Source of the DNA: Meandrina meandrites
Lineage: Eukaryota; Cnidaria; Anthozoa; Scleractinia; Meandrinidae
Direction of reading: 5' to 3'
Length of the DNA: 64,000 nucleotides
Assembly: GCA_963693305.1 (NCBI GenBank)
Contig: OY855914.1
Coordinates: forward strand, 12,524,903 to 12,588,902
Of this stretch, positions 41,302-53,488 are shown in pieces; position 1 is the stretch's first letter; each line of letters begins with the position of its first letter. The position numbers were made by a program, and so were the translations under genes. The notes beneath the pieces are model-generated. The model had not been told where the DNA came from. It saw nothing but the letters and a program-made list of their open reading frames with translations, and did not search any database.

Positions 41302-42192
41302 TATTATTATCAATATACGCGGCCAAATTGAAAACCGCCCTCCTGAAAACACGCGCTTTGCGTGCCGCAAATGACTCCTAGCGGGCTGTTAATGCATTAA
41401 CGGCCCTGCAGCTGATTGGTTTTCGGTTCATCATCCGATGAATATTAACCAATCAGGTCACGTTTAATGACGCGGGAAAACCATTTAGGTGCGTACAGCA
41501 AGTTTTCTCGCTGAGCGAATAGTGTTCGAAAAGAAAAATCAAAGCGTATTTGTTATGAATGGGACAAAATGCAGTTAAAAAATTCGGATGTAGAAGCAAA
41601 AGCACAAGGGGAAGATATAAAGAGAGCAACTTCTTGTTGTCTTACGAGAAACGAAACACAACAAAACAACGGTTCGCTTCATTCATGTTCATTCATGTTT
41701 CTTGGGTCGAGCTAAATTAGCCGAAGCATTGCGGGGATTTTATGCCGAGGCTCAACTGGAAAATGTAAGTTCGTAAATTATTATTATCCACTTATTTTCA
41801 GAGACACGGCAGCTCTTTTGAACTACACCTATACAACATGTACAATACATGGTCCTCAGTGTAGCATAGCACAAAATTTTCAACGCGAAGTACTTGTAAG
41901 CTTATCATTGAACATGTAAAGCTCAATAAATGTGTTAGTTTAAGCTTATATCTGGATGTTCAGGGATGTGATTTTGCCTTGTATATTGATAATAATGATA
42001 ATTAAATGACTTTTTTCGGGAATATTGTGTATTTGCTCCCTTGTAGTGTCATTTGCGGCCCTTGCGCTTCGCGCTCGGGCCGCCAATGACACTACGCATT
42101 AACGGCCCGCTTGTAGTCATTTGCGGCTCGCAAAGCGCGTGTTTTCAAGAGGGCGGTTTCAATTTGCCGCGTATATGGATAATAATAGTGGT
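41302..42192. mobile_element. Non-autonomous element with ~95-bp inverted ends in the Merlin intron
   Basis: The left arm (about 41302-41405) and the right arm (about 42085-42192) are inverted copies: tattattatc.atatacgcgg, then aaattgaaa.ccgccctc, then tgaaaacacgcgctttgcg, then gccgcaaatgact. There is no coding sequence between them. The class is unresolved. Confidence 0.7.
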
Positions 42193-42840
42193 TGATAGTT
42201 CACCAACATTGAGGTGAATAATTGTTTTAGCCTGAATATACCACACAACTGAATAACTTGCAAAACCAAAAATAAATCTATTTCGTACAAAATCAAAAAA
42301 CGCGTAAAAAGAACTTTTCACTTCTGTGGTATATAAAAACACCCAAAATTTTTACCATGCATTGAGGCTGTACTTCTTTCGCAGTTTCATAGGGGACGCC
42401 GCCCCAGAAGAGAGAAATGGGTACTTGGATTGTTCGACACACAGTACGTGCCAGCCCGACCATACCTGCAGCTCGTAAGGCGACGTAATGCGGCCACTCT
42501 TTTGGGGATTATACAACGTCAAGTACAACCCGGTTCAATTGTGCACACTGATCAGTGGGCAGCATATCGCCAGCTGCAGAGACGACTGGGTTTACATCAC
42601 AGAACAGTCAATCATTCTCTGCATTTTGTCGACCCGGTCACTGGGGTACACACACAACACGCTGAAAGCAATTGGTCCACAGCAAAAGAAAAGTTCAAGA
42701 AAATGAAGGGAAATACAAACCCGAACTTTCTGATAGAATACCTTCATGAATTTATGTGGAGGAGATGGTATGCTGATCCTCACCCAGATGGATGTTTTCA
42801 ACGTCTTTTGCAAGATATTGCTGAACAGAATCCCCTTTGA

Positions 42841-43760
42841 AATTAAAGCAGTCCAATTTAAGATATACCAAGAATCACAGAAATTGACCCTTCAAATCTG
42901 GACGCTATTGCTTTGCAGTATTTTCTTTATCATCAGCCCAACGACAGTATGTTGTATACTTAAGGCCTGTAGGAACGAATTTAAACTGAGGGCCCCAGAG
43001 TTTGCATTGTGATGAGATATTATGGGCAGAAAGGCTTGCCGATGTCCGGGGGGAGAGGAATCCTCCCCTGGAAATTTTTTAAAATTTGGATACGTTCTAA
43101 TGCCATTCGTCGCATTGAGGAACCCCCTTCGAAGTGCTTTTTCTTGACAATTGCGATCCCTTTTCGAGTGTGATAGTCATCAGAATGCGACGAGGACGAA
43201 TGGCTTTCCGTTCCGGAACTAGAACTGCTGGTAGAACTTTCTATAGATTTCGACTTTTGTAGCAGCTCATGTTGTTTTATTTTTATTATTTTTTTTGTTG
43301 GTTTATTCGTTTGCAAACAAATACGCTTGGGTTTTCAATTCACACTGCACAGTCACTGGGGTAGCATAAAAATAGTTGGGTAAAATCAAAATATTCGCTG
43401 GGTACTGGGGAGGCTAAATTTTCACTGGGTAGGTGAAAATAATCCACTGGGTCGGGTTTCACTGGGTCTGTTACCAGAGGGGTGTTCTGATGTTTGGAAT
43501 ATATGTTTACTGTTAAATAGGTCTATACTAATTAGGCGTTAGACTAGTACTAATTGATCAATTAGTAACTTTAGAATGCATGGACGTGTCTGAAAAGTCA
43601 ACTTCTTTTACTGGAGGAAAATTTTCTAGCGCTGAAAAGAAGATTTGAAAAATGCTTTTAATTTTTGCAAACACCTGAACAGGTTTATTCTGGGAAAAAT
43701 TGATTTATTAGAAAACGTTATAATAAGAGTGTAAATTCGCCGAGGAAAAATATTGCAGTA
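42841..43760. other. Unassigned stretch downstream of Merlin
   Basis: A short-period cactgggt(a/c) word recurs around 43350-43470. The minus-strand ORF at 43020-43316 (Ser-rich) has no recognisable domain. No gene is supported. Confidence 0.4.
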
Positions 43761-44180
43761 CTCCCAGTGCAATCGAATTCCAATCCTTCGATTGATTTCG
43801 TGTGGGTTTGGCAATCGAGTACAATCGAACTCACCAAAAATATCTAGCCAATCGAACACAATCGAACGTGTGTTAATCGAACTCTCATTTGATCGAAAAA
43901 TTACGTTCGATTGACTAAGCCGGGAATTAAAACCGTTTTCAACAGGTTTCTAAAGTTATGTGTGGTCTTGGCATTATAAACGCGATGTTGAAACAATTAA
44001 CAATCCCCAGCATGGATGTTTAAGGCCACCTCGAGTGCTTTGTCATCAAATGTCAGGGAAAAATTGATTAAATTGGATTGGTTCAATTGAGTTTGGTAAT
44101 GGAACTGACCAAGAAGTTGGAGTTCGATTAGAAGTGCGATTGGCGAACCAATCGTAAAACAATCGAACGACTAGACTTCG
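43761..44180. repeat. Degenerate caatcgaac-rich repeat
   Basis: The octamer aatcgaac and its reverse complement recur many times at irregular spacing. Confidence 0.5.
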
Positions 44181-44330
44181 TGTTACTAAAAACCGATTTG
44201 TAACTGATCTAAAAAATCTAAAAGTTAAAATGATGTTATAAAAACTGATAAAAAATTAAATTTTCGACAACTCTATGTTGCTTTCGTCAAAGTCTTTTTT
44301 AGATCAGTTTCAAATGGTTTTTAATAACAT
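44181..44330. repeat. Inverted repeat with ~37-bp arms
   Basis: gttactaaaaacc..tttg.aactgatctaaaaaa (from 44182) is inverted at 44294-44330. Probably a small foldback element. Confidence 0.6.
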
Positions 44331-46650
44331 GATTAACACTGATCGCCAGAATAACATCGACTAGACTTCGATTGAGTTTGATTTGTTTTTCGTTATGTTT
44401 GCTTCGATTGATTACGCCGGGGATACTCTATGTCGTGTATGTTGAAAGTAATTTTTTTCTAACAGCAGCAATTTTCATTTCGACGTTGTTCATCAGTTAT
44501 TCTATAGTCTATTTTCTCAGGAGTAGTGTTATAACACGTTACAGTTATAGTGTCCGGAAATTCAATAACATTTTGTCCGAACTTTTCCTACCTTAATCGA
44601 AAACATTGCAGAGGTCTGGGAAATCGGGACGCTATAGGGATTTAAGGGAAAACCGTGCTTGTTTTCGGATCCTGGCACGAGAAAAAGGGCCTGCAAAAAG
44701 CTATGCGCTGCTTTTTAACGTACGATATACCTTTATGCTCTATGTTCTGTGTCAAAATATGTTTAAATTATATTCGCAAATCGCGTAAACTTCTGTTCTA
44801 CAGTGAATCCACATAACTATCTTTAATATATTAACTGTAACTTTCAAAAGTTGAAACTAAAGAAATCTTACGCACATTCCAATATGGTGAAAGTTCTCAC
44901 TCTAAGGTCTACAAGGGTCAAACACCGGAAGGAAGACAGTTGTACAACATATTACTTTCTTATGCCACTGTATCAGCCCGAGGGGGGGGGGGGGGGGGGG
45001 AGGTGGGGGACTCCCTTATAAGGGCTTAACGGGGACGTGCGAACCGACAGGGTATGGTTTTCAGGATTTTTGTCTTGAACGGGGTATCTATTTCGCCCCT
45101 TTTTATCTTAAACGGGGTATCTTTACATGGACCAACGCCTTAAACAGGATAAGCAAATATGTTTATTTTATAGGAACTTAGCCACAAGCTGAATTTTTAC
45201 AAGTTCTTCGTTAGTGTTGACTTCCATTGACTTCGGTATTGATACCAAGCTTAATTTGTTTCACTGTTAGAGTTCTTAGCATGATCACGCGCCAATTTTA
45301 AGAACACCAATGATTCGACGCTTTAAAATTCATTAAATAACTTCCAAAAGCGCTATCGTGGCCAGAAAGAAAGATCGCATGAATTATATAAGTATTTAGC
45401 TCAGGAGAGTGAATTCAGGAAGAAGCTGCAGTTGTTGCCTCTCGCGAGCATTCCGAATGTTTTGGTCAACATTCAGAGTTCTTTCATTGAAACGTTTTTG
45501 TGTAATTTTTCACTTTTTTTACTGTCCAGACCTCGCTCATCTTGTCACAAACTTCCCCACCCCGCTCCTTTCAGATGTGTCCAAGCTACAACAATCATTG
45601 CCGCACCCACAACACTTATCGCTTCCGAAGAATTTTGAATTTCGCGCTCGGTTAGCTGGCTACGCGTCGGTGATTCTTAACCTTTTCACATGTCTTTTTA
45701 AACTTCTGTTTATGACGCGATTGTAATGGTGAGGTTATGTTGTAAGTGTAAGCGTTCTTTCTTGATAGACATGATAACTAAGTCGTAAATTTAGCCAGTT
45801 TCCCGTTACAGCCACAGAGACAATCCTGTCTCTCTTCCCAGCAAACTTAGAATGACCTAGTTTTTATAAGTCTTGCGTTATGTTTTTGAACATGTATAAG
45901 AGATTGCCTGATAATTGTACATATGTTTTAGTTTATTTCTTTTCTATTTTCGGCTTTTTTAGGTACGCACGTGCGTACAGGTAGCTACACCCATGTGGTC
46001 AACGCGGTGAACTGTGGGTAATACGCATGAAATCTACAAAGTAAAATACAAGAAATTGGATATTTCTCGGAAATCTTTGATTTGGTTTTTTCTGCTCGGT
46101 GTAAGCCTTAATTCAACGGGGTAGCGTGGGGAAAAATCCCGAAATTAGCATTTCAGGGTGTGTGTGTTTGCGTGAGTCATGGGTGGGGGAGGGGACTTTC
46201 TTTGGTGCTTCGTATGAGCATGTTGCTGCCTAAAATAGCAATATCATAAAGTAATAATAACAAATAAAATTAAAAAAAAACTCGTTCCCAGGCTCATTTT
46301 GAAATAATAATAATAATAATAATAATAATTTTTTTAATAATAATAATAATACTTTATTGAAAACTTTTCATGCAAACTTGAATCCTAGGTGTATGTGGCT
46401 TAAAATAAAATATACAAATTTTGTTTTTCCCTAAGTTTGTTCCATGAGATAATTTCAGTAAAAATTTCAATAGCCTTCCTACATAATAACACTCTGAAAG
46501 CTTTTACATGCTCTATTCATACAAACTTGAATCTTAGGTGTATCTGTTAAAAAAATATATATACAAATTTTGTTTTTCCTGACGTTCTTCCCATGAGATA
46601 ATGTCATAAAATAAATAAAAGAAATAAACTATTAAAACTTATTTGAACAG
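44331..46650. other. Unassigned stretch with poly(G) and AAT tracts
   Basis: Poly(G) at about 44983-45000. The dispersed word ttttgaatttcgcgctcgg near 45632 is shared with 15408. (AAT)n lies at about 46303-46351. The words aaaatatacaaattttgtttttcc repeat near 46410 and 46555. No gene is supported. Confidence 0.4.
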
Positions 46651-46653
46651 TGT

Positions 46654-47224
46654 TTACATGATGGCTCCCTCCTGGGTTTCAACGTCAATATCAATGTTCT
46701 TAAAGTCACAAAAGGCTTTCCTTCTAGCTCTTGAACCTCTTAGGCAGATTAGTGCGGATCTTAGTAAAGCGAAGGATGTCCTTGCTCTTATCCAGGAGAT
46801 TGTTTTAGCATAATGTTCTCCTTTCTTGATGGAGATCAGCTGCGCCAGTCTGGAATGGTATTGCAAGCACTCGTTTCCCATGCCGCCTGTTGACGTGAAA
46901 ATAAGGGGTGTAAAAGTTCCTTGTTCGATATCCAAAACCCTCCTCGCGTAAAGGCGCTTCTTCTCGTTCTCATGATTGCGGTATATCTGTTGGAGCTCTA
47001 GGTCCCTATACGAATCAGCATTAGGGTGACAAACCCTCACGTCAAAGAATGCTGATCGTTGGTTCTCCCAGAACCCGCGCGCATGAATATCCAATCTCGC
47101 ATCTGGAGCTCGATTAGAACCTCTTCCCAGCTGTTCACCCGAGATATCTTGCAGGACAGGCTCAATCTCAACATCGGTACAAACCATATTCAGGAGTTCG
47201 GCGTCTAAGTCCCTCAGCTCGTTG

Positions 47225-47271
<47 letters not shown>

Positions 47272-47300
47272 GTATCCTTCAAACCTTTTCCACTCCAGGG
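46654..47300 (-). pseudogene. C-terminal fragment of a reverse-transcriptase polyprotein (nuclease-like tail)
   Basis: The minus-strand frame carries [59 protein letters not shown] and [17 protein letters not shown] recall this tail attached to retroelement RTs in cnidarian genomes; the two Asp motifs suggest a PD-(D/E)XK-like nuclease. The poly-Leu start is a translated (TAA)n microsatellite (47226-47271), so the true N terminus is missing. Confidence 0.6.
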
Positions 47301-47510
47301 TCACAAGGGCCGATATTGTATCGGGGAGTACCCCGGGAGGGTGGTAGCCGAAGAAATCAGCGTTGTTCTTCAGCCTACAGGATTGAATAGAAGTTGAATG
47401 TAGAGGCTACCAGCTTGAGTGTATCCTGCACCTGATAGGAAATAGTCTTTCTTAATTTTTCTCTATATATACAACACGTTTTAACGAAATTTGTTTCTTC
47501 TTCCACACAG

Positions 47511-47958
47511 TTCTAAAGGGGACGTCGACCTAGAGGAGAGAGATGGGTTCTTGGGCTTTTTGACACACAGTTTGACCCCGCTCGACCTTATTTACAGCTT
47601 GTGAGAAGGCGCGATGCACGTACTCTTTTGCCCAAGACACGTACAACCAGGCTCTTTGGTTTATACTGATGAATGGGCGGCATATAGGCGAATTCAAAGG
47701 GCCTTGGGTTTCAATCATCGAACGGTTAATCACTCGGCTAACTTTGTAGACCCTGTCACCGGTGTCCATACACAACACGCAGAGAGCAATTGGTCTGCAG
47801 CCAAGGACAAATTTAAGAAGATGAAAGGGAACACAAATCCCGACTTCCTGCTAGAATACCTTCAAGAATTCATGTGGAGAAGATGGCATGGTGAGCCCCA
47901 CCTGAATGGCTGTTTTGAACGGTTAATGCAGGACATTGCGGAACAATATCCACTTTAA
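47511..47958 (+). pseudogene. Second Merlin-type transposase copy, terminal exon, broken
   Basis: Preceded by an acceptor (ttccacacag). Homologous to 42385-42840: RGRRPRGERWVLGLFDTQ, then YTDEWAAY and HAESNWSAAKDKFKKMKG. Two lesions: a TAA as the second codon, and a deletion of about ten bases near 47625 that shifts the frame. Exons 1 and 2 are not seen upstream. Confidence 0.82.
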
Positions 47959-47966
47959 ATTTCTAG

Positions 47967-48312
47967 AGGGGGGGGGGGGACTCCATATATAGGTCTGTCC
48001 CACGATATAAGGTGTGGTTTTTGGGGGTATTAGCTAAAATTATAGTGCGTAAATGCCCTGCTAACAAACAAGCAAATTATCTGTTAAGACTGAACTGTGC
48101 ACTAAAATTGTTAACAAAGCGATTTTATCAAGATTCGTGTTTTGCCGCACGCAGTTAGCCGTTGTTTGGTTTTTGTTTTTCTCTTGAATAAGGTGTCATT
48201 TTTCGGTTTTGGAGAATTCTCGTTTGATTCATCCTTAAAGAGGGTCAGGGTTTAAGACCCTTCACGGCACACACCTATCTAAAATTTATGGGAGTACCCC
48301 CACTCCGCCCGA
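47967..48312. repeat. Possible short element with inverted G-run ends
   Basis: Opens gggggggactcc and closes ggagtacccccac in inverted arrangement. A related G-run, ggggactccc, occurs at 45000. Internal words ggtgtgg and ggtcaggg carry no coding sequence. Confidence 0.35.
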
Positions 48313-48383
48313 AACTGTAAACAGTTCCTATTACCTTAGTACAATATTGGTGCAATTTGGTATATTTTTAAGAAGAAAGATAC

Positions 48384-48990
48384 TACCGATACTCGACCGA
48401 TACTCGACCGATACCTGACCGATACTTGACCGATACTTGACCGGCAGACGATCGCTACATATCGGCCGATGCATCGGTCGACAGTATATCGACAGTACAT
48501 CGGTCGACCGATATATCGGTGGACCATCGGTCGAATGTCGGCCAACTATTGTCCGATAGTCGGTCGATAGTCGACCGACAGTCGGCAGATAGTCGACCGA
48601 CAGTCGGCAGATAGTCGACCGATACTTGACCGATACTTGACCGATGCTTGGCCGATACTTGGCCGATACTTGGCCGATACTTGGCCGATACTTGACCGAT
48701 ACTTGACCGATACTTGACCGATACTTGACCGATACTTGACCGATACTTGACCGATGCTTGACCGATACTTAACCGACAGACGATCGCTACATAACGGCCG
48801 ATGCATCGGCCGACAGTCGACCGATATATCGGGCGACTATCGGTCGACTGTCGGTCGACTGTCGGTCGACTAACGGTCGACTGTCGGCCGACTATCGGTC
48901 GACTATCGACCGATATATCGGTCGACTATCGACCGATAGTCGACCGATAGTCGACCGATGTATCGGTCGACATATCGACCGAGTGCACCT
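48384..48990. repeat. 11-bp satellite block, second copy
   Basis: Uninterrupted cttgaccgata units in the centre (48600-48770), with palindromic tcggtcga/tcgaccga variants towards both edges. It ends at atatcgaccgagtgcacct, the reverse complement of the left edge of the 12955 block, and here too adjoins LINE-B ORF2. Confidence 0.85.
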
Positions 48991-51470
48991 AACGTTGAAG
49001 TTAAGAGACCGTTAATCACGAGCGCTTTACCCTTATAGCTTAATTCTCTGTATCGCCAAGCAGCAATAATACTATTAATTCTCTGTATTTTGACTTCCCA
49101 GTTCAGTCTCGTACAGTCCACGTTACCAAAGAAGAAGCCCAGAATCTTTTCAGGGATATAGTCATTATACCATTCAAAACCGTGAAGTTGATCTGTTCGC
49201 TCCACAAAAGCTCCGCACCAGAGCCCCTTGCATTTTCCTTTGTTTATCTTTGCCCCAGAGGCGCGTTCGTACAGGTCGAATGTGTTAAATGCTTCGTCGA
49301 TGGATTCGTCATCGGACAACAACAGCGTCGTGTCGTCTGCATATTGGGACAACTTCAATTCTTCCTCAGAGTCGGGCGGTCGTATTCCATGAATTCTAGG
49401 ATTCGCGCGAATGTTAATTGCCATTGTCTCCGCAGTTAAAACATAAAGGGGCATAGACAAGGCACAGCCTTGTCTAAGTCCACGTTCCAAATGAATAAAA
49501 GCTGTAAGCCAACCGTTTGTCTTGACAGAACTTGAAACATCATGATATATCAACTTAATCCATTTGATAAATCTGGGTCCAAAGCCAAAACGTTCCAGGC
49601 AAGTGAATAAAGAATCATGGAAAACTCGGTCAAGAGCCTTCATTTGGTCAACACTTATAAGGGCTAAATTGATGTTTTTCTCGTTGACGTAGGATATGAC
49701 ATCATTAAGGAGACGAGTGTTATCGTTAATTGTCCTTCCTTTTATAGATGCAGTTTGGTCAGAACTCACGATTAAGGGAAGTAATTGTTGTAGCCTGTTG
49801 GCCAGCGTTCTTGTCAGGATTTTGTAGTCGGTATTCAGCAGTGTTACGGGCCGCCAGTTTTTTAATAGCGTTCGGTCACCCTTTTTAAACAGAAGAGTAA
49901 TTATTCCCATGCGCTGTGAGACAGTAAGAAGACCATTATTAAAGGAATAATTATAGACACGCGTTAACTCCTCACCAAGAATAGGCCAAAAATGCTTGTA
50001 AAAGTTTGTCGTCAAACCATCAAAACCAGGAGATTTATTATTTTCCATAGCCTTCACAGCAGTGCTTAATTCCTCCTCCGTAATTATACCTTCACAGCAT
50101 TCACGTGCGTTGTCGGATAATCTTGGGATATCGCAATTTAAAAATTGGTTTCTTGCACGTTCATCACAGGCTTCAGCAGTAAATAGTGCTTTGTAGAAAT
50201 TTTGAGTTTCCTTCAACAAATCCTGCGGTTCCGAGACAGTATCAAGATTATCCTTCGTTAAAGTACGGATAGTTTGTTTTGCTTGTCGGCTTTTCTCGAG
50301 AGAAAAGAAGTAGCGCGTGCTCCGTTCTCCTTCTTCTAAAAATCGAGCTTTCGTTTTAATTTTAGTGGCTTCTAACTCTTTCAGTTCCAACTGTTTTAAT
50401 TTTTCTCTCGCAAAAAGGTAGTTCTCGATATCCCTTGTGTTTCCATTGTTGGATCTCTCTTGCAGTTTTATAAGATTACGCTCAGGTTGAAATTTTTCAT
50501 GACGTTTCTGCTTTCCTTGTAATTTGGCGCAGCGGATTGCGATGACTTTAAAATGATGTTTCGCCCTGTCCCACCATAGCAACGGATCGTCAAAATCATT
50601 GTATTTAGTTTTCCAAGTTTACCAGAAATCATTGATTTGGGACTCAAAATCCGCGTCAGATAGTAAATCATTGTTGAAATGCCAGTATCCGGGTCCACGG
50701 TTACGCTGGTCAAAATTGAAAGGCAAATAAACACAGTCATGATCAGAATGCGGAAAAGGCTTGATCGACGTATCCGTGACAAACTGGTTTAAAGAATTGC
50801 TAGTTAAGAATTTGTCTATCCGTGTACGTATGATGCTTCCATTTGTGCCGTGCCGTCCAGTCCAAGTAAAACATCGCTTATCTTTGTGTCGATTCCGCCA
50901 GATATCCAGTAAGTGATACTTTGTACAGATTCCTTGAAGGGTAGAACCAGCTGAGTTTCAAAACTCTGTATTTCCACCATATTTATCTAATCTTGCATTT
51001 AAAATACAATTAAAGTCACCTCCAATGATATTATCATATTCCTCAGAAATAAAGCCATCCAGATTTGAGAAGAAGTCTCTTCGTTCATTGTCTGTATTCG
51101 GCGCGTAGATATTTACGATGTTTAAAGTGCGCTCTTCGAGATCCAATGTGATATTCATAGCACGACCTTCATTATCACTTCTGACACGAATCACGTCATA
51201 ATCAAGTCGTGAACTGATTAAAACAGCAACACCTCTGGAGTTATTTGTTCCGTTACTAAAAAAGGCATCTCCATTCCACTCGCTTTTTATTTGCGTTTCT
51301 AATTCAGACGTCCAGTGAGTTTCCTGAAGTAATATGATATCCAAGCGATTCCTTCGAAAATAAGAAAAAGCGTTATGTCGCCTGTCATCGGACCGAAGCC
51401 CCTGTGCGTTAATTGTTATAAAAGTGGTCATGACTAGAATTATTAAGAGAGCTGATGTTTTCCGAGCCAT
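48991..51470 (-). pseudogene. LINE-B copy 2 ORF2, frameshifted and truncated
   Basis: The endonuclease part is open at 50958-51470 (ITINAQGLRSDD, LQETHW, GGDFNC). The RT part is open from 50582 down to the satellite (NWRPVTLLNTDYKI, SVDQMKALDRV, RQGCALSMPLYVL, QYADDTTLL). The part between 50583 and 50957 is in other frames, so at least two frame breaks are present. RT after the palm is lost. Confidence 0.85.
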
Positions 51471-51512
51471 TCTCTTTGGTAATAATAATAATAAAAGTGT
51501 AACTGTAAGCCA

Positions 51513-52442
51513 TTAAGTTGTAGGCGACTTACTCTCGGATTTGGAAGACATTCCATCAGGTTTGGAAACTGACTTTCCATCTGTTTTCCTCGTTGTTAGT
51601 TTCGGTTGGGGATTGAGTCTCTGACGACGGGCGGTAGTATTTGGTTTACGATCGGAATCAGAGTCGGTGACATGTTGCCTTTTCAAACCCTTCTTCGCTT
51701 CTTCAGAGCCCATTTCCTCTGGGGCACTATCAGCCATAGCAGAATCTCCTGGCACATTTTCCTCATTCTGTGACTCCTGTTGTTGGTCTTGTTCGCCAGG
51801 ATATTGCTGTCCGCCAGTTGACTCAGACGAATCATTAAACTCTTGCTGAACACAATTATAAGACATGTGTCCCAGTTGATGGCAAACTCTACACCGAATT
51901 TTTGGACATCTCTTCTTCGTATGTCCGAGTTCATTGCATTCCAAACAAACCGGTTGCTGGTTGCTGTGAATAATTCTACACCATTCTCCTCCAATTTTCA
52001 TGGAGTAGGGTAGCGAAGGTGCGGCAAGAACCATCTTGACTAGTCTATTTCCATTCTCGAGTCCGGCCAGCTCGTGGTCGGCCTTGTACTTTAATCGGAT
52101 GACTTCGCTCTTAATTTCTCCATATTCCGTTAACGCATCGATAACTTCAGCATCATGTATGTACGAACGAAGGCCCATTATACTCACGTTCAAAAACTTT
52201 CCATGAGGTGGCTAGCAATCAACGTGAAATTCCGCAACATCAAAGCCATTGCTGATGAGATTCTCCGCGTCGGTTTTCGATTCTAATTCCAGTAAATAAA
52301 CATTTTCACCAAGGTCTTGAAACACATTTATCTTGTCGTTAATCTCCTTTTCAATAGCGGCTTTCATGTCTCCAAGAGTTACCCGCATTGGTGACTGGAA
52401 GGTAATACTTCTCTCTTTGCGGTCCGCCGAGAAGGCCGCCAT
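51513..52442 (-). pseudogene. LINE-B copy 2 ORF1 (CCHC protein) with one in-frame stop
   Basis: ATG at 52442; the first 76 codons (LGDMKAAIEKEIND...FQDLGENVYLLELESK) end at TAG (52212-52214). The same frame then continues to 51513 with two CX2CX4HX4C knuckles (CLEC...HTKKRC, CRVC...HMSYNC) and a Glu/Ser-rich tail. Apart from that stop the ORF looks complete, about 309 codons. Confidence 0.85.
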
Positions 52443-52630
52443 ATTGGCGACTTAACGGTGGCGAAAATCCAACTTCAAAAAACTGATGACCGCGGAACCT
52501 TTTCCACGAGATAGTATGACAAATGAAACAAACTTTTTCTTAGATCAAAAAATACGCTACTTTCAGACTATGATGGCCTAAAAAAGGCCGTAAATTCTAC
52601 GAGTGCACGGGGAGCTCGACCAGAACCGGT

Positions 52631-52666
52631 GAGAACCGGTACATTCCCTGTGGTGTGGTCGTAGAC
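52631..52666 (-). rRNA. 5S rRNA fragment (5' part) next to LINE-B copy 2
   Basis: The first 36 nt of the gene. The missing part would lie on the other side of the LINE, which has been lost to the satellite. Confidence 0.8.
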
Positions 52667-53011
52667 GAAGGAAACACTTGAAAGCTCGCTTAATAAAGCG
52701 TTCTCTCCCTCTCAAAACCAATGCTTATATTCTTCTTGTGATCTGACTGTGAATCCATGCCATTCTGTGAAAACCAGGAACTATGGTTTGGCTTCTTTTC
52801 AACCTCTATCGATGGTTAATCGTGGCCAGAACATTTTCCTTCTCATAAAAATATCGCGAGGTAACAGGAAACCAACCAACACCTGGCATTCTAAAAGCAA
52901 ACGTCTGTAGCCGCCATCTTTACCTCTCTTTCGGCGTTGCAAAGCTGAACAAAAAAAAACAACAACAACAGGCTGACGAGGAAGTGTGAAAGTACTCCAA
53001 AATAAATGTCC

Positions 53012-53016
53012 AAAAA
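53012..53016 (-). terminator. Pol III T-run terminator (representative unit)
   Basis: TTTTT on the minus strand immediately after the 5S 3' end; repeated in nearly every unit. Confidence 0.85.
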
Positions 53017-53134
53017 GTCTACAACACGGGGTATTCCCAAGCGGTCTCCCAGCCAAGTACTCACCCCGCCCGACAGGACTTGACTTCGGTGATCGGACGA
53101 GAACCGGTACATTCCCTGTGGTGTGGTCGTAGAC
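53017..53134 (-). rRNA. 5S rRNA gene
   Basis: 118 nt; matches the consensus of this array. Recognisable eukaryotic 5S words: GTCTACGACCA start, TCTCGTCCGATCACCGAAGT, GAGTACTTGG.TGGGAGACC, GGGAATACC and a GTAGAC end that pairs with the start. Confidence 0.97.
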
Positions 53135-53157
53135 GAAGGAAACACTTGAAAGCTTGC

Positions 53158-53165
53158 TTAATAAA
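53158..53165 (-). promoter_or_regulatory. TATA-like element upstream of 5S (representative unit)
   Basis: TTTATTAA at about -31 to -24 relative to the 5S start, conserved in every unit. Upstream TATA-like boxes assist internal 5S promoters in several invertebrates. Confidence 0.5.
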
Positions 53166-53488
53166 GCGTTCTCTCCCTCTCAAAACCAATGCTTTTATCC
53201 TTCTTGTGATCTGGCTGTGAATCCATGCCATTCTGTTAAAACCAGGAACTATGGTTTGGCTTCTTTTCAACCTCTATCGATGGTTAATCGTGGCCAGAAC
53301 ATGTTCCTTCTCATAAAAATATCGCGAGGTAACAGGAAACCAACCAACACCTGGCATTCTAAAAGCAAACGTCTGTAGCCGCCATCTTTAACTCTCTTTC
53401 GGCGTTGCAAAGCTGAACAAAGAAAAAACAACAACAACAACAGGCTGACGAGGAAATGTGAAATTACTCCAAAATAAATGTCCAAAAA

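Larger units (their letters stand above)
39668..42840 (+). pseudogene. Merlin-type (IS1016/ISXO2-like) transposase, interrupted by the Polinton
   Basis: Three exons: 23059-23093 plus 39668-39814 (donor gtaggt), 39932-40220 (acceptor ttaccag, donor gtaaat) and 42385-42840 (acceptor tttcgcag). Phases agree at both introns. The N terminus has a zinc ribbon (NCSRCLHRMN...DGYRW / KCNRCGLM). The DDE core shows VQIDESKF, VHTDQWAAY and HAESNW. About 308 codons in total without an internal stop; the Polinton is the only visible break. I found no Merlin terminal repeats. Confidence 0.82.
48991..52630 (-). mobile_element. LINE-B copy 2: 5'-complete, 3'-truncated by satellite, inserted in 5S
   Basis: The 5' UTR (52443-52630) directly abuts 5S sequence gagaaccggtacattcc at 52631. 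ORF1 and ORF2 follow on the minus strand. The 3' third of ORF2 and the tail are replaced by the satellite at 48990. Several lesions make it non-autonomous. Confidence 0.85.

Noticed and set aside
47200..47304. Poly-leucine signal peptide or membrane segment
   Set aside because: It is a translated (TAA)n microsatellite joined to an RT tail.
48546..48806. YRSSIGQVSVK repeat protein
   Set aside because: Translation of an 11-bp satellite; the 11-aa period follows from 3 x 11 bp, and the palindromic unit is open in several frames.
53154..53378. A 74-aa ORF (MLNKAFSPSQNQC...) and a 69-aa reverse ORF (MKRSQTIVPG...) conserved in every array unit
   Set aside because: They lie in the 5S spacer and across the 5S gene. 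Their conservation is explained by homogenisation of the tandem repeat, not by protein selection.
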